In this document: in pieces, positions 8,791 through 16,729 of the stretch | How the letters are laid out: each line of letters begins with the position of its first letter | How positions within the stretch are numbered: the stretch's first letter is position 1 | DNA from: Ancylobacter novellus DSM 506 | GTDB taxonomy: Bacteria; Pseudomonadota; Alphaproteobacteria; Rhizobiales; Xanthobacteraceae | Direction of reading: 5' to 3' | DNA length: 64,000 nucleotides | Assembly (NCBI RefSeq): GCF_000092925.1 | Contig: NC_014217.1 | Location: 124,001-188,000, forward strand | Notes under the pieces: generated by a model | Seen by the model: only the letters and a program-made list of their open reading frames with translations | What the model was told of the DNA's origin: nothing | Databases searched by the model: none | Program-made: the position numbers and the translations under genes

Positions 8791-9950
8791 GACAGCACCT
8801 CCCGCGCCCCGACCCGTGAGGCGCGGGCGATGCCGACCCACGCCGCGGCGGCGCAGACGAGGGTGAGAGCGAGGGCGACCTGCGCGAGGTCGGCCGGCAG
8901 CATCACCACGCGGCGCGGAAAGAGCGGGAAGATCAGCCCGGACAGGCCGATGGCCAGGACGTAGCCGGCGATGCCGATGAGCGCGGCCTGCTGGCCGATG
9001 AGGCCGACCACGACGCTTTCGCGGGCGCCCATCAGCTTGAGCAGCGCGATCTCGTGCAGTTTCTCGATGGTCATGGTGTAGACGATGAGCGACACCACGA
9101 TGGCGGTGATGACGAGGATCATCCCGGTGAAGGTCAGGATCTGCAGGCGCAGCTTCCAGAGCCGGGCATTGAGCATCAGGTCGCGCTGCTCGCCCATGGT
9201 CATGACCCGCACGTCGCCCCAGCGCTGCATGGTGGCGATCACGCGCGCGGCGTCGGCGGCGGGATCGAGCCGGACCAGGACCGCGGAAATCTTGCTCTCC
9301 TGCGCCACCGAGCTCGCATCGGCGCTGACGGCGCCGCCGCCGCTCCCCGCGGCGCGGGCCAGATGGACCTCTTCCGAGGTGCGGCGACGCGCGATGACGG
9401 CCGCGTCGTTGATGCCGACGAAAAGCAGCCCGTCGCCGGCCGAGTCCACCATCTGCCGCGTGAGCCCGACGACCGTGTAGACGTCGCGCGCCAGCTGTAT
9501 CCGGTCGCCGACCTTGAGGCCGGTGCTGGCGTCCGCCACCGCGTCGTAGCGGCTGCCGCCGAGCCAGCGTCCCTCGGCGAGCGGCAGCCAGCGTCCGTCG
9601 TCGCGTGGCACGTCGACGCCGGTCACGGTGGCGCGGCGCGAGGCGCCGGCGAAGCTGAACTGCTGGCTGAACTGGGTGAAGCGCCGCACATCCGCGACGC
9701 CCGGCACGCCCTCCACGCGCCGGTCCATGTCGGACGCCACCGCCGAGCCTTCGGCGAAGGGCCCGGCGCGCTCGCCCTGCACGACCCAGAGGTCGGCATC
9801 GATCCGGTCGAGGATCAGCAGCGCATCCTCGACGATGCCGCGATAGAGGCCGGTCATGCCGATCACCGCCATGACGAGGAAGGCGACGCCGAGCGCAGTG
9901 AGCGCGAAGCGGGTCGGGGCGTGCAGCGTGTCCTTCAGCGCCAGGTTCAT
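8787..9950 (-). CDS. ABC exporter permease, FtsX/DevC-like
   Basis: Inner-membrane permease of 387 residues with the FtsX/MacB layout: one N-terminal transmembrane segment (FALTALGVAFLVMAVIGMTG), a large periplasmic domain (about residues 40-260) and three C-terminal transmembrane segments beginning near LQILTFTGMILVITAIVVSL, followed by the coupling region EIALLKLMGARESVV. It overlaps the fusion-protein stop by 4 bp (ATGA) and its own stop overlaps the ATPase start by 4 bp, so all three genes form one tight operon in the order fusion protein, permease, ATPase, as in devBCA. Confidence 0.9.
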   Translation of the reverse strand: MNLALKDTLHAPTRFALTALGVAFLVMAVIGMTGLYRGIVEDALLILDRIDADLWVVQGERAGPFAEGSAVASDMDRRVEGVPGVADVRRFTQFSQQFSFAGASRRATVTGVDVPRDDGRWLPLAEGRWLGGSRYDAVADASTGLKVGDRIQLARDVYTVVGLTRQMVDSAGDGLLFVGINDAAVIARRRTSEEVHLARAAGSGGGAVSADASSVAQESKISAVLVRLDPAADAARVIATMQRWGDVRVMTMGEQRDLMLNARLWKLRLQILTFTGMILVITAIVVSLIVYTMTIEKLHEIALLKLMGARESVVVGLIGQQAALIGIAGYVLAIGLSGLIFPLFPRRVVMLPADLAQVALALTLVCAAAAWVGIARASRVGAREVLS

Positions 9951-11149
9951 GTGGCGGGACCGGCAAGGCGCACGCGCATAAACGGGTAGAGGTCGCCGGG
10001 TTTGAGGATCTTCTGGCCGGCGTCGAGGCCGCGCCGGATTTCGACGCGCTTCGCACCCGCCTCGCCCAGCGTCACCTCACGCCACCGCGCGCGAGCACGG
10101 GTCGCGACCCATACGCCGGGGCGCCCGTCGCACCAGACGAGGAACGACGTCGGCACGGTCAGCACCGGGCCGCGCCGCTCGATCATGATACGCGCCATGG
10201 CGCGCTGGCCGAGCGCCCAGTTGGCGGGAAGCGTATCGAGCGTAATGTCGATCTCGAATTCCCGCGTCTCCTCGTCGACCTCGCGCCTGAGCCTGAGGAC
10301 ATGGCCGGAAATCGGGTCCTCGGCGCGAGTGAAGGTGACGCGCGCCGCCTGTCCCGGCAGGACGGCGGATATGACGCTCTCGTCCAGCCGCGCGGTGAGC
10401 ACGAGGCTGGCGGGATCGACGAGGTGCAGCACCTCGCTGCCCGGCGTCAGCACCTCGCCGACATGGTGCGTGCGCGACACCACCACGCCGGAGATCGGCG
10501 CACGCAGCACGCTGTCGTCGAGCTGGGCGCGGGCGACGGCGATGCGCGCCGTCGCGGCGTCGCGCTCGGCCTCGGCCTGCTCGACGGCGCGGCCGGCGCG
10601 CGCGAGGTCCGCCTCGGCCTGGCGGCGGGTGGCGAGCGCGTCTTCCAGCCCGGCCTCGCTGGCGACGCCCTTGGCGAGCAGCGCGACCTGCCTTTCATGC
10701 GTCGCGCGCGCCTTCTCCAGCGTCGCGACGGCGCGGTCGCGTTCGGCCTGCGCGACGCTCACCGTGCGCTCGGCGGCATGGGCGCTCGCCTCGGCAGCGT
10801 CGAACTCGCCGCTGAGGTCGTCGAAGGCGAGGCGGGCGAGCGTCTCGCCCTTGGCGACCACGTCGTTGCGATCGACGGCGAGCTCCTCGATGCGCGCCTG
10901 GATGCGGCTGCCGACGCTGGCCTCGGTCAAGGCCGACAGCGTCCCCGGTCCCTGAAGCTCGACGTCCAGCATGCCCGGCCGGAGAACCTCGCCCTCCACC
11001 GCATGCGGATAGAAGTAGCGCACGCCGACGAACCCGATCGCCAGGACCGCCGCCGCGAGGGCAGCGAGCCGAAGCCCGCGGCGGCGACGCGGGCGCGGGA
11101 GCGGCGCCTCGAGCGACAGGAACTGGTCGAGGCCGGGCTGGACGTTCAT
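9947..11149 (-). CDS. HlyD-family periplasmic adaptor (DevB/MacA-like)
   Basis: Membrane-fusion protein of 400 residues. One N-terminal transmembrane anchor follows an Arg-rich stretch (LRLAALAAAVLAIGFVGVRY, residues about 27-46). Next come a split lipoyl/barrel-sandwich domain (motifs RIEELAVDRNDVVAKGETLA and LRAPISGVVVSRTHHVGEVL) around a long alpha-helical hairpin rich in Ala, Glu and Arg, and a C-terminal beta-barrel. It would link the ABC permease to an outer-membrane channel; no TolC-type gene is in the window. First gene of the exporter operon, with only a weak SD. Confidence 0.92.
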   Translation of the reverse strand: MNVQPGLDQFLSLEAPLPRPRRRRGLRLAALAAAVLAIGFVGVRYFYPHAVEGEVLRPGMLDVELQGPGTLSALTEASVGSRIQARIEELAVDRNDVVAKGETLARLAFDDLSGEFDAAEASAHAAERTVSVAQAERDRAVATLEKARATHERQVALLAKGVASEAGLEDALATRRQAEADLARAGRAVEQAEAERDAATARIAVARAQLDDSVLRAPISGVVVSRTHHVGEVLTPGSEVLHLVDPASLVLTARLDESVISAVLPGQAARVTFTRAEDPISGHVLRLRREVDEETREFEIDITLDTLPANWALGQRAMARIMIERRGPVLTVPTSFLVWCDGRPGVWVATRARARWREVTLGEAGAKRVEIRRGLDAGQKILKPGDLYPFMRVRLAGPAT

Positions 11150-11178
11150 GACGAGGACATCCGGGGGAAGGGCGGCCG

Positions 11179-11212
11179 GGGGCCGGTTACTGGGCGGGGC
11201 CGGTTACTGGGC
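11179..11212. repeat. perfect 17-bp tandem duplication
   Basis: GGGGCCGGTTACTGGGC occurs twice head to tail at 11179-11195 and 11196-11212. The TAA stop of the small Cys protein lies in the right-hand copy, so the left copy duplicates the end of that gene, including a second stop, downstream of the real one. It looks like a replication-slippage event. Confidence 0.9.
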
Positions 11213-11476
11213 CGGCGCGGCCCTGGCGGCGACGAGCGCGTCCTTGCAGGGCTGGGAGATCCCGTCGGGATTGGCCTTGATGCACTGGAGGAGGCGCCCG
11301 CCGCCCGGCTGCACGCCGGGACAGGTGGCGCGGATGTCCGCCTCGCAGGCGGACCGGACGGCCTGCGCCTGTGCACGCGACATGTTCTGTGCGGAGGCGG
11401 CTCTGGCGAAGGCGGCGCCGAGCAGGGTGGCGAAGGCCAGCACGAGGCCGGCACGGAGGAAGAAGGCACGATCCAT
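11204..11476 (-). CDS. small secreted cysteine-containing protein
   Basis: A 90-residue protein with a Sec signal peptide (FFLRAGLVLAFATLLGAAFA, cleavage probably near the following Ala-Ser-Ala-Gln). The mature part has four cysteines spaced as in Cys-rich repeat proteins (SACEADIRATCPGV, then LLQCIKAN and QPCKDAL), a pattern that suggests two disulfides in the periplasm. The start at 11476 is backed by a strong AAAGGAG nine bases upstream. It lies 54 bp upstream of the exporter operon on the same strand and divergent from the two-component system. Function unknown; an exporter accessory or envelope-stress protein is a guess from position. Confidence 0.8.
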   Translation of the reverse strand: MDRAFFLRAGLVLAFATLLGAAFARAASAQNMSRAQAQAVRSACEADIRATCPGVQPGGGRLLQCIKANPDGISQPCKDALVAARAAPAQ

Positions 11477-11736
11477 GATGACGGCTCCTTTGGGGGAGTG
11501 GGGCAGGACCATGGAGCCCGCCCGGCTGGGAGGCGGCCGACCGCGACGGGCTCCATGGCGGGCAGGCTCACGCCTGCCGTGCCGCCGGGAACGGGTGTGG
11601 TGTGCTCGGCGACGGGAGCGGAAGATCGCCGCGGCGTTTTGCGGCCGTGTCTCGGCGCAGGGGCTTTTTGTTGCAGTTTGTATCGCTGCCGGCGGTACGG
11701 CTTGCGCGGGTTCGCCGCGGCTGTCATGCCAACGCC

Positions 11737-12456
11737 ATGACAGCCGCAAGAGTGCTTCTGGTCGAGGACGACCGCGACATTCGCAGCCTGCTCGTCGATT
11801 TCCTTGGCGGCGAGGGCTACGACGTCGAGGCGGTCGGAAGCGGCGCCTTGATGGACCGGGCGCTGATGCGCGGCATGCCCGACCTCGTCATCCTCGACAT
11901 CATGCTGCCCGGCGAGGACGGGCTGTCGATCTGCCGGCGGCTCAGGACGAAAAGCCGTGTGCCGATCCTCATGCTCACCGCCAAGCATGACGACATCGAC
12001 CGTATCGTCGGACTGGAGATCGGCGCCGACGACTATCTCGGCAAGCCGTTCAACCCGCGCGAACTGCTCGCGCGCATCCGCGCCCTGCTGCGCCGCGCCT
12101 CCGGTCCCTTGTCCGCGGGCGTGCCGGAGCGGCGGCGCCGGCGTTTCGCGGGGCTGGTCGCCGACCTCGATGCGCGCACGGTGGTGGACGATGGTGGGCA
12201 GCGCGTGAATCTCACCACCGCCGAGTTCGACCTGCTGACCTGCTTCCTCGAGCGGCCCGGCCGCGTGCTCTCGCGCGACCAACTGCTCGACTGGACCCGC
12301 GGGCGCGCTGGCGGCGACCCGTTCGACCGCACCATCGACGTCACCGTCTCGCGGCTGCGGGGCAAGCTGTCCCGCTGCATCGGCGAGGCCGAACAGCCGA
12401 TCACCACCGTGCGCAATGTCGGCTACCTGTTCTCGGCCGACGTGCGCGAGGCCTGA
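11737..12456 (+). CDS. OmpR-family response regulator
   Basis: A 239-residue regulator. The receiver domain (residues about 5-118) has the acidic pair in LLVEDDRD, phospho-acceptor Asp in LVILDIMLPGEDG, the Thr in ILMLTAKHDD and the Lys in YLGKPFNP. The C-terminal winged helix (about 140-235) contains LTTAEFDLLTCFLERPGRVL and the recognition region DRTIDVTVSRLRGKL. Start MTAARVLLVEDD at 11737 gives the normal N-terminus; in-frame codons upstream lack family support. It forms an operon with the histidine kinase 11 bp downstream. Likely targets, by position, are the divergent small Cys protein and exporter and the downstream periplasmic protein. Confidence 0.95.
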   Translation: MTAARVLLVEDDRDIRSLLVDFLGGEGYDVEAVGSGALMDRALMRGMPDLVILDIMLPGEDGLSICRRLRTKSRVPILMLTAKHDDIDRIVGLEIGADDYLGKPFNPRELLARIRALLRRASGPLSAGVPERRRRRFAGLVADLDARTVVDDGGQRVNLTTAEFDLLTCFLERPGRVLSRDQLLDWTRGRAGGDPFDRTIDVTVSRLRGKLSRCIGEAEQPITTVRNVGYLFSADVREA

Positions 12457-12467
12457 GGTAGGTCGGC

Positions 12468-13793
12468 ATGCGCCTCGGCCTGCTCGCCCGCATCATCCTC
12501 ATCGTCGCGGTGGCGCTTTTCGCCATCCAGCTGCTGGCGCTGTTCTTTTATTTCGGGGCCGGCGAAGGCCGCCGGACGCTCGGCGAGGGTTCGCCCTCCC
12601 TGTCGCGGCAGGTCGCGTCGCTGGTCCTGCTGGTCGACAAGGTGCCCGCCGACCTTCGGCCCGCTTTGCTCGAAGCCTTCAGCGAGAATGGCCGCACCGC
12701 CACGATCGTCCCCGCTCTTCCCGACGATTTCACCCGCACCAACGGGCTGATCCGGATCGAGCGGTCGATCCGTGCCGCATTGGCGCTGCGCGGCGCGGAG
12801 GGGCGGCAGGTCTGGGCGCGGCTCGAGGGGCGCAGCGAGAGCGGGCGCGGCGACACGCTGAGCGTCTATGTCGAGCTCGCCGACGGCGGCTATCTCTGGC
12901 TCGACGTCGAGGACCGCGTCACCGTCCGGCTGCTCGGCGTGCCCATCGGCTTCTTCGCCGGCCTGTTCGGCGTCATCGTCGCCCTTGCCGCGCTGGTGGC
13001 GGTCGCGCGCGAGATGCGGCCGATCACCCGCCTCGCCCGCGAGGTCGACCGGGTGGGCGAGGGCATCGATCCCGTGGCGATACCCGAGCGCGGCGCGCCG
13101 GAGTTGCGCAAGCTGATCCGCGCGGTGAACGCCATGCAGAAGCGCATCGCCGCCCTGGTGCGCAACCGCACGCTGACGCTCGGCGCCATCTCGCACGACC
13201 TGCGCACCTATCTCACCCGCCTGCGCCTGCGCGTCGAGATGATGCCGGAGAGCCGCCACCGGGCCGGCGCCATCGCCGATGTCGAGGCCATGCAGGCGCT
13301 GGTCGCGGACACGCTCGACTTCGCGCAGGATTCCTTCGTCCCGACGGAGCCGGTCCGCGCCGATCTCGCCACCGCGCTGCGCCGCTACGCGGCCGAGCAG
13401 AACGATGCGCGCATCGTCCTCGACGTGCCGGATGGCCCGGTACATGTCGCCATGGGCGACAAGGCCCTCGGGCGCGTCGTCGCCAACCTCGTCGGCAACG
13501 CCTTGCGCTATGGCGAGCGCGCCTTCGCCGGCATCAAGACGGGCGGCGCGCGTGTCGTCCTGGTCATAGAGGACGAAGGCCCCGGCATCCCGGCCGAGGA
13601 GCGCGAGCGGGTCTTCGAGCCGTTCCATCGGTTGGAAGCCTCGCGCAACCGCGACAGCGGCGGAACCGGCCTAGGTCTGACCATCGTCCGCCGGCTGGTC
13701 GAGCGGCACGGCGGCAGCATCGAGCTCGGTACCAGCCGCCGTGGCGGGCTTGCCGTCCGGGTGATGCTGCCGCGGACCGAGCCGCCGGCCTGA
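12468..13793 (+). CDS. sensor histidine kinase (EnvZ-like)
   Basis: Inner-membrane kinase of 441 residues: N-terminal transmembrane helix (IILIVAVALFAIQLLALFFY), a periplasmic domain of about 130 residues, a second transmembrane segment (FFAGLFGVIVALAALVAVA), HAMP, DHp with the phospho-His in GAISHDLRTYLTRLRLR near residue 243, and a catalytic domain with N-box LVGNALRY, G1 DEGPGIP and G2 GGTGLGLTIV. An oddity is Tyr where the H-box normally has Pro (HDLRTP). It partners the response regulator just upstream, and the periplasmic protein that follows after 83 bp may be its sensory or output component. Confidence 0.94.
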   Translation: MRLGLLARIILIVAVALFAIQLLALFFYFGAGEGRRTLGEGSPSLSRQVASLVLLVDKVPADLRPALLEAFSENGRTATIVPALPDDFTRTNGLIRIERSIRAALALRGAEGRQVWARLEGRSESGRGDTLSVYVELADGGYLWLDVEDRVTVRLLGVPIGFFAGLFGVIVALAALVAVAREMRPITRLAREVDRVGEGIDPVAIPERGAPELRKLIRAVNAMQKRIAALVRNRTLTLGAISHDLRTYLTRLRLRVEMMPESRHRAGAIADVEAMQALVADTLDFAQDSFVPTEPVRADLATALRRYAAEQNDARIVLDVPDGPVHVAMGDKALGRVVANLVGNALRYGERAFAGIKTGGARVVLVIEDEGPGIPAEERERVFEPFHRLEASRNRDSGGTGLGLTIVRRLVERHGGSIELGTSRRGGLAVRVMLPRTEPPA

Positions 13794-13876
13794 TACAAAT
13801 CGACATGCCGCGGTTCGAGCGGCGACACCTTGGCCGCCCACCTTTGCCGCCTCCTCAACGGCAAAGGATCAAAGCC

Positions 13877-14461
13877 ATGAGAAAGATATTCCCTTCCACC
13901 CTGTCCACGCGGATCGCCGGCGGAGCCGTCGTCCTCGCCCTCGTCGCGGCCGGCGCCGTGCCGACACTCGGGATCGCGCAGGACCTGGCCGGACCGCTCG
14001 CGGCTCCCGCCGGGGCGGCTGGGCCCTGGGCATGCGAGGTGCCGCCCTTCGCCGCCGGGCCGGGGCCGGCCATCGATCCCGCCGCCGCGCGGCTCATCGC
14101 CGGCATGCTGCTCTCCGCGCAGGAGACGGCGCTCGGCATCCGGACTGACCAGATGGACGCCTGGCGCGGCTACACCACGGCACTGATCGCCCTTCTGCCC
14201 TCGGGCGAGCGGCTCGGGCGCTGGACGGACGAGAAGAAGCGCGCCGAGGCACAGGCCTTCGACCTCGCGCAGGACATTGCCGGCGCTGCCATCGAGCGGG
14301 CGGAGAAGGCCCGTGCGCTGCAGGACGCCGTCTCCAAGCTCAAGACGGTGCTGACGCCCGAGCAGATGAGCATGGCCAAGCAGATGCAGGAGAAGCTGGT
14401 CGAGCGGATCGTCCGCTTCGTGCAGTGGCGGCGCGGCGAGGGTTCCGGCGTCCCGCTCTGA
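13877..14461 (+). CDS. periplasmic helical protein of Spy/LTxxQ type
   Basis: A 194-residue exported protein with an N-terminal signal (RIAGGAVVLALVAAGAVPTL). The mature part is mostly helical: IDPAAARLIAGMLLSAQETA, then RTDQMDAWRGYTTALIALL and the Spy/CpxP-like motif LTPEQMSMAKQMQEKL. Such proteins are periplasmic chaperones or metal/envelope-stress sensors tied to two-component systems. It follows the kinase gene and is closed by a strong terminator. A recognisably related protein (IRPAQIDAWRDYTDAL) is encoded at 40015-40575 beside the second two-component system in this window. The start is supported by GGCAAAGGA upstream, though spacing is long. Confidence 0.78.
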   Translation: MRKIFPSTLSTRIAGGAVVLALVAAGAVPTLGIAQDLAGPLAAPAGAAGPWACEVPPFAAGPGPAIDPAAARLIAGMLLSAQETALGIRTDQMDAWRGYTTALIALLPSGERLGRWTDEKKRAEAQAFDLAQDIAGAAIERAEKARALQDAVSKLKTVLTPEQMSMAKQMQEKLVERIVRFVQWRRGEGSGVPL

Positions 14462-14473
14462 CGGCTAGAAAGG

Positions 14474-14506
14474 AAAAGGCCGGGAGCGCGGGCTCCCGGC
14501 CTTTTT
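14474..14506 (+). terminator. rho-independent terminator
   Basis: A perfect 10-bp stem GGCCGGGAGC / GCTCCCGGCC (14478-14487, 14492-14501) with a 4-nt loop is followed by TTTTT. An A run precedes it, so it may work in both directions, ending the two-component operon on the + strand and the SH3 gene on the - strand. Confidence 0.93.
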
Positions 14507-14522
14507 GCTGGAACGGGCCGGC

Positions 14523-15197
14523 TCACCAGCGCTGGAAGCTGCGCGAGCCGGTGTGCACGCCACCGCCGGGGCCGATGACCGCGCGATTGGTCGTGCAGCC
14601 CTGTCCGGCGGCGCAGTTGCGCGTGCGTGCCGCCATGCCGGCATTGGGGCCTTCCGTGATCCGGGTGGAGGTGCAGGCCCCGCCGGTGCAGACGCGGGTC
14701 TGGGCGGTCGAGCCGCCGTAAACCCCGGTGGCGCCGCGGACGCCGACGCAGGCGCTGCCCGCACAGGTGACCGAACGATTGGCCGAGGTCACGCGTGGCG
14801 CGGCATAGGACGGATAGGCCGCCCAGCGGCCGTACCAGGGATAGGCGACATAGTAGCGGTCCCAATAGGCCCGGTTGAACGACACGACGGTGATGCCGAT
14901 CGTCGGCGCCAGCGGCGCGGTGAGCACCACCGGCGCGCCGCGATAGACGACCTGGATGTAGCTTGCCGCCACCCAGCCGCGATACGGCCCGAAGCCGATG
15001 TCGCACCAGCTATAGCCGGAGACGCAGCCGAACGTGGTGATAGCGGCGCCCGTCGGCACGACGGTAACCGCGGGATAGACGGTCGACGGGCCGGCGCGCA
15101 GATTGACGTTGGTGACGGCGACGGCCGTGGTGGCGGCGCTGGCCGCCGGTGCGGCGGCGAGCGTCAGCGCGGCGGCGAAGATCATCTTCCTGAGCAT
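14523..15197 (-). CDS. secreted SH3-domain protein
   Basis: A 224-residue exported protein: signal peptide (MIFAAALTLAAAPAASA), then a bacterial SH3 (SH3_3) domain at about residues 24-85 containing VNLRAGPSTVYPAVTVVPTG and GYSWCDIGFGPYRGWVAASY. The C-terminal half is Gly-, Thr- and Tyr-rich with several cysteine pairs (TCAGSAC, VCTGGAC, NCAAGQGC), which look like short tandem disulfide loops in the envelope. SH3_3 domains usually bind peptidoglycan or host ligands. The start at 15197 could also be the ATG four codons later. Function beyond cell-wall association is unknown. It converges on the upstream periplasmic-protein gene. Confidence 0.85.
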   Translation of the reverse strand: MLRKMIFAAALTLAAAPAASAATTAVAVTNVNLRAGPSTVYPAVTVVPTGAAITTFGCVSGYSWCDIGFGPYRGWVAASYIQVVYRGAPVVLTAPLAPTIGITVVSFNRAYWDRYYVAYPWYGRWAAYPSYAAPRVTSANRSVTCAGSACVGVRGATGVYGGSTAQTRVCTGGACTSTRITEGPNAGMAARTRNCAAGQGCTTNRAVIGPGGGVHTGSRSFQRW

Positions 15198-15388
15198 GGC
15201 GGAACCCCGATGCAGGCCGCCCGGAAGGCGGCGTCTGTGTGTCCGCCAACCTTGCTAGGCGTCCGGCATCGCCCGGATGTCTCGACCATGTTTCAATTTG
15301 TGACGGCGGGCGCAGAACGAGGGCACGACCCGGAATGCTTTCAACGCCACGCTGAAGGTGACTTTCCGAAGGGGTAGAAAGCAGGACG

Positions 15389-15419
15389 CCCGGCAGCGGC
15401 CAATGGACCGCGCCGGGCT
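15389..15419 (-). terminator. possible hairpin downstream of the CBS-BON gene
   Basis: GCCCGGC (15389-15395) and GCCGGGC (15413-15419) form a 7-bp stem, extended by GCGG/CCGC inside. It lies 45 bp after the CBS gene stop. There is no clear T run in either direction, so termination is only a suggestion. The rest of 15198-15463 shows no gene that I can support. Confidence 0.4.
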
Positions 15420-15463
15420 TATGAACTCTCGATCTGAAGGCGGCGAAGAGAGAGCCGGCCGGA

Positions 15464-16150
15464 TCAGGCCCAGCTGCCCATCGGCTCCTTCATGAGGTGG
15501 TCATTGACCGCCCGCACCCCCGGTGTGGTCTCGGCGACGACACGCAGCGCCTGCCGCTCGGTATCGGCGTTGGCGATGCCCCACAGATTCACCACGCCGT
15601 CATCGACGGTGACGTTGAGCCGCCACGTATTCGCCCAGGGCTGCTGGTTCAGGCGCTCCATCACCTTCTCGCGTATGGCGCTGTCGGACAGCGGGATCTC
15701 CAGTCCCATTTTGGTGCCCGCGACCGCCTGGATGAGATTGGAGCGGCTGACGATGCCGACCAGATGGCCCTTCTCGACGATCGGGATGCGCTTGACGCCG
15801 TGAGATTCCATCAGCGCGGCGATCTCGTGCAGCGGCGTGTCCGGCCCGGCAGTCACCGGATCCCGGTGCATCACGTCGGCGGCCGTGCGGCCGTGCGCCT
15901 TCACATATTCGGCCGCCAGCGTGCCGTCGTCGACGAAGGCCTGCAGCCACCAGGAACGGCGGCGCTCGGTGCCGGCTTCCGCGCGGCGGATAAGGTCGCC
16001 TTCGCTGATGATGCCGACCATCTTGCCCTTGTCGTCGACGATCGGCATGCCGCTGATGCGCCGCTCGAGCAGGGTCTTGGCGATCTGCACCACGAGATCG
16101 GTCGCCTTCGCCGTGATCACCGGCGAGGTCATTACGTCACGTGCCTTCAT
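15464..16150 (-). CDS. CBS-pair and BON domain protein
   Basis: A 228-residue cytoplasmic protein. CBS1 spans about residues 1-60 (DVMTSPVITAKATDLVVQIA, SGMPIVDDKGKMVGIISEGD) and CBS2 about 90-145 (ADVMHRDPVTAGPDTPLHEI, KRIPIVEKGHLVGIVSRSNL). A BON domain follows at about 155-220 (WRLNVTVDDGVVNLWGIANA). CBS pairs bind adenine nucleotides; BON domains bind phospholipid or other interfaces. Such proteins are common in stress and low-oxygen regulons. A GGAGG SD precedes the start, and a perfect FixK/FNR box lies 59-72 bp upstream, which suggests oxygen control. The exact role is unknown. Confidence 0.88.
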   Translation of the reverse strand: MKARDVMTSPVITAKATDLVVQIAKTLLERRISGMPIVDDKGKMVGIISEGDLIRRAEAGTERRRSWWLQAFVDDGTLAAEYVKAHGRTAADVMHRDPVTAGPDTPLHEIAALMESHGVKRIPIVEKGHLVGIVSRSNLIQAVAGTKMGLEIPLSDSAIREKVMERLNQQPWANTWRLNVTVDDGVVNLWGIANADTERQALRVVAETTPGVRAVNDHLMKEPMGSWA

Positions 16151-16208
16151 GGTTTCCTCCCTGGAAGTCGATTTTCGGGAAGCTTGTCATGGGCGATGCC
16201 CTCGGGAA

Positions 16209-16222
16209 TTGACGCGGATCAA
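16209..16222. promoter_or_regulatory. FNR/FixK-type binding site
   Basis: TTGAC-GCGG-ATCAA matches the FixK/FNR consensus TTGAY-N4-RTCAA at all ten conserved positions. It lies between the CBS-BON gene (start 16150, minus strand) and the arcD remnant (start 16331, plus strand). Its centre (16215.5) would put a class II start site near 16174 for the minus gene or 16257 for the plus remnant; neither has a strong -10 element, so the target is unresolved. Confidence 0.65.
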
Positions 16223-16330
16223 CCGCGCTTCCGCGCCACGGCCGCCATCCGGCCTGATCCAGCACAAGGCGGAGCACGGCGTGCTGCCGCAATGTCCTGC
16301 CCCGGGGAGCCCGTGCAGGGGGAGGATATC

Positions 16331-16605
16331 ATGACTTCCGTCGACAGTGGCAGCCGATATCAGCAGCCGGCTACGACGACCAGCACGACCCGGTCCGGAA
16401 GGCTCCGCCGCGGTCTGCTCACCGCCCTCGTCATCGGCTCGATGGTCGGGGCGGGCGTGTTCAGCCTGCCGCAGAACGTGGCGGCCGGCGCCGGCAGGCC
16501 AAGCGCGTGTTCACCCCGGTCGAGGTGATCCTGGCTCTCGCCCTCATCGCCGCCGGCGCGCTGGCCGCGTATCTCATCGCCACCGGCGTCATCAGCCCGC
16601 TCTGA
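16331..16605 (+). pseudogene. internally deleted arginine/ornithine antiporter (arcD-like) remnant
   Basis: Only both ends of an ArcD-family gene survive. The 5' part (16331 to about 16495) reads LLTALVIGSMVGAGVFSLPQ, matching the first transmembrane segment of the intact arcD at 23567 (TAMVVGSMVGAGIFNLP). The 3' part (about 16495-16605), in another frame, reads KRVFTPVEVILALALIAAG and then ends LIATGVISPL before TGA, matching the intact copy's end (RLFTPVELVVFIITLVGG, LATGLITP). About 400 codons are missing and the two ends are out of frame; reading on from the start gives only 65 residues. The start keeps a strong GGGGGAGGA SD. Both remnants are otherwise undecayed, which suggests a recent deletion. 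Confidence 0.88.
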
Positions 16606-16729
16606 TCCGGCGGCGCGGTCGCGCAGCAGCCCAAACGTGACCGCGTCGCCAAGCTGTGGGTAGGTCGGCTTATCGGTACTGCGCCTTTCGCTAATCCGGC
16701 TATGTTCGGGCGAAAGCGTAAGGGTTCCC

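Noticed and set aside
8101..10056. 651-codon frame suggesting a permease-ATPase fusion
   Set aside because: The first two-thirds is an out-of-frame reading of the permease gene. GTGA overlap at 8787-8790 shows two separate genes.
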